A stretch of DNA of 64,000 nucleotides from Pirellulales bacterium (GTDB lineage Bacteria > Planctomycetota > Planctomycetia > Pirellulales > UBA1268). Made by a program: the position numbers and the translations under genes. The stretch is from positions 1 through 64,000 of the forward strand of contig JADHSL010000006.1 in NCBI GenBank assembly GCA_016776925.1, in the 5' to 3' direction. Each line of letters begins with the position of its first letter. The stretch's first letter is position 1. Positions 63,660-64,000 of the stretch are shown piece after piece. The notes under the pieces were generated by a model. It did no database searches, was not told where the DNA came from, and saw only the letters and a program-made list of their open reading frames with translations.

Positions 63660-64000
63660 TTATTCAGCCGGCACTTTTTCCCTTGTCGGAATTTCTTTAC
63701 ATCCCGAGTCCTTCGCGTGGTCATATTGCCAGCACTCTATTGCATCCAAAAGTGAACTCATTGTGGACTCAGTCGCTTCAACCGTCGCTGGGTAGCCGAG
63801 TTCAACGAGTTTCGAAGATGTAATCGGTGAAATGCTGGCAATTTTCCATTTGAGGAGATGATCGCCAAAAATATTCGCTGCGTTTTCCGCAATAAACGAA
63901 CTTGTCAGGAGAATCCAGGTAACGGGGAACTGTTGAATCATTCGAAGAGCCGTTTGTCGGTCAGAAGAAACGGGTTGACTTGCGTAGGCGGCTACCTGCC
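63660..64000 (-). CDS. hemD: Uroporphyrinogen-III synthase, C-terminal part
   Basis: The 3' part of a leftward gene runs off the right edge of the window. Its visible 112 codons include YASQPVSSDRQTALRMIQQFPVTW-type segment, then ILLTSSFIAENAANIF and ASISPITSSKLVELGYPATVEA with the family's TSS and SPITS motifs, and a short Lys/Glu-rich end. HemD closes the linear tetrapyrrole to uroporphyrinogen III in haem and cobalamin synthesis. Homology is judged from these motifs only; the family is poorly conserved. Confidence 0.78.
   Translation of the reverse strand, partial: QVAAYASQPVSSDRQTALRMIQQFPVTWILLTSSFIAENAANIFGDHLLKWKIASISPITSSKLVELGYPATVEATESTMSSLLDAIECWQYDHAKDSGCKEIPTREKVPAE

Noticed and set aside
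1-64000. CRISPR arrays, tRNA or rRNA genes, insertion sequences
   Set aside because: No regular spaced repeats, no cloverleaf-like gene and no transposase were found; the tyrosine recombinase at 37649 is a Xer-type housekeeping protein.

Overview
The window reads as a contiguous piece of a planctomycete chromosome, probably from the Pirellulales or a relative. This is inferred from gene content only: an archaeal/eukaryal-type prolyl-tRNA synthetase, a DUF1573 protein beside a metallophosphatase/multihaem-cytochrome fusion, a DUF3500 protein, exported TPR proteins in front of ExbB/ExbD proteins, a fucose-use cluster with a secreted fucosidase, a large lysine-rich DNA-binding-like protein after rbfA, and the McsA/McsB protein-arginine kinase pair. 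Base composition looks moderate and even. I found no rRNA, tRNA, CRISPR array, phage or insertion sequence, so this is mostly core chromosome with a few lineage-specific cassettes.

Layout. 1-2084: end of ruvC, then ruvA and ruvB (Holliday-junction processing). 2204-8556: rpmF, fabD, fabG, acpP, fabF (fatty-acid synthesis), an exported protein, and a second ketosynthase-like protein that has lost its catalytic residues. 8810-15699: nusA, infB, rbfA, a lysine-rich protein and yebC (transcription and translation). 15729-20177, minus strand: cytochrome/phosphatase fusion, DUF1573 protein, proS. 20353-31296: a YhaM-like nuclease and RNase R, then gcvT, gcvH and a lipoyl-type transferase (glycine cleavage), an FHA protein, two small or TPR proteins, then serC and serA (serine synthesis). 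31378-37629: two exported TPR proteins, an ExbB/TolQ-like proton channel and two ExbD proteins. 37649-42389, minus: XerC/D recombinase and metH. 42710-44840: a three-gene cassette of a membrane protein and two P-loop proteins with altered Walker motifs.

45156-51565: fucP, fucI, a class II aldolase and a secreted alpha-L-fucosidase, followed by a decayed gene fragment in the same reading frame. 51699-54888, minus: thiO-like oxidase, DUF3500 protein, mutM. 55041-59637: trpB and trpA facing an ABC-type ATPase and trpE. 60145-64000: mcsA, mcsB, coaD, a small membrane protein, an unrecognised gene and the 3' part of hemD.

The most unusual material is a set of enzyme-fold proteins without their catalytic residues (the ketosynthase at 7207, the P-loop proteins at 43310 and 44076, the ABC ATPase at 57188), the endonuclease-III-like core inside histone-like tails at 13419, and the gene remnant at 51299. 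Homology statements rest on motif recognition by eye; no database search was possible.
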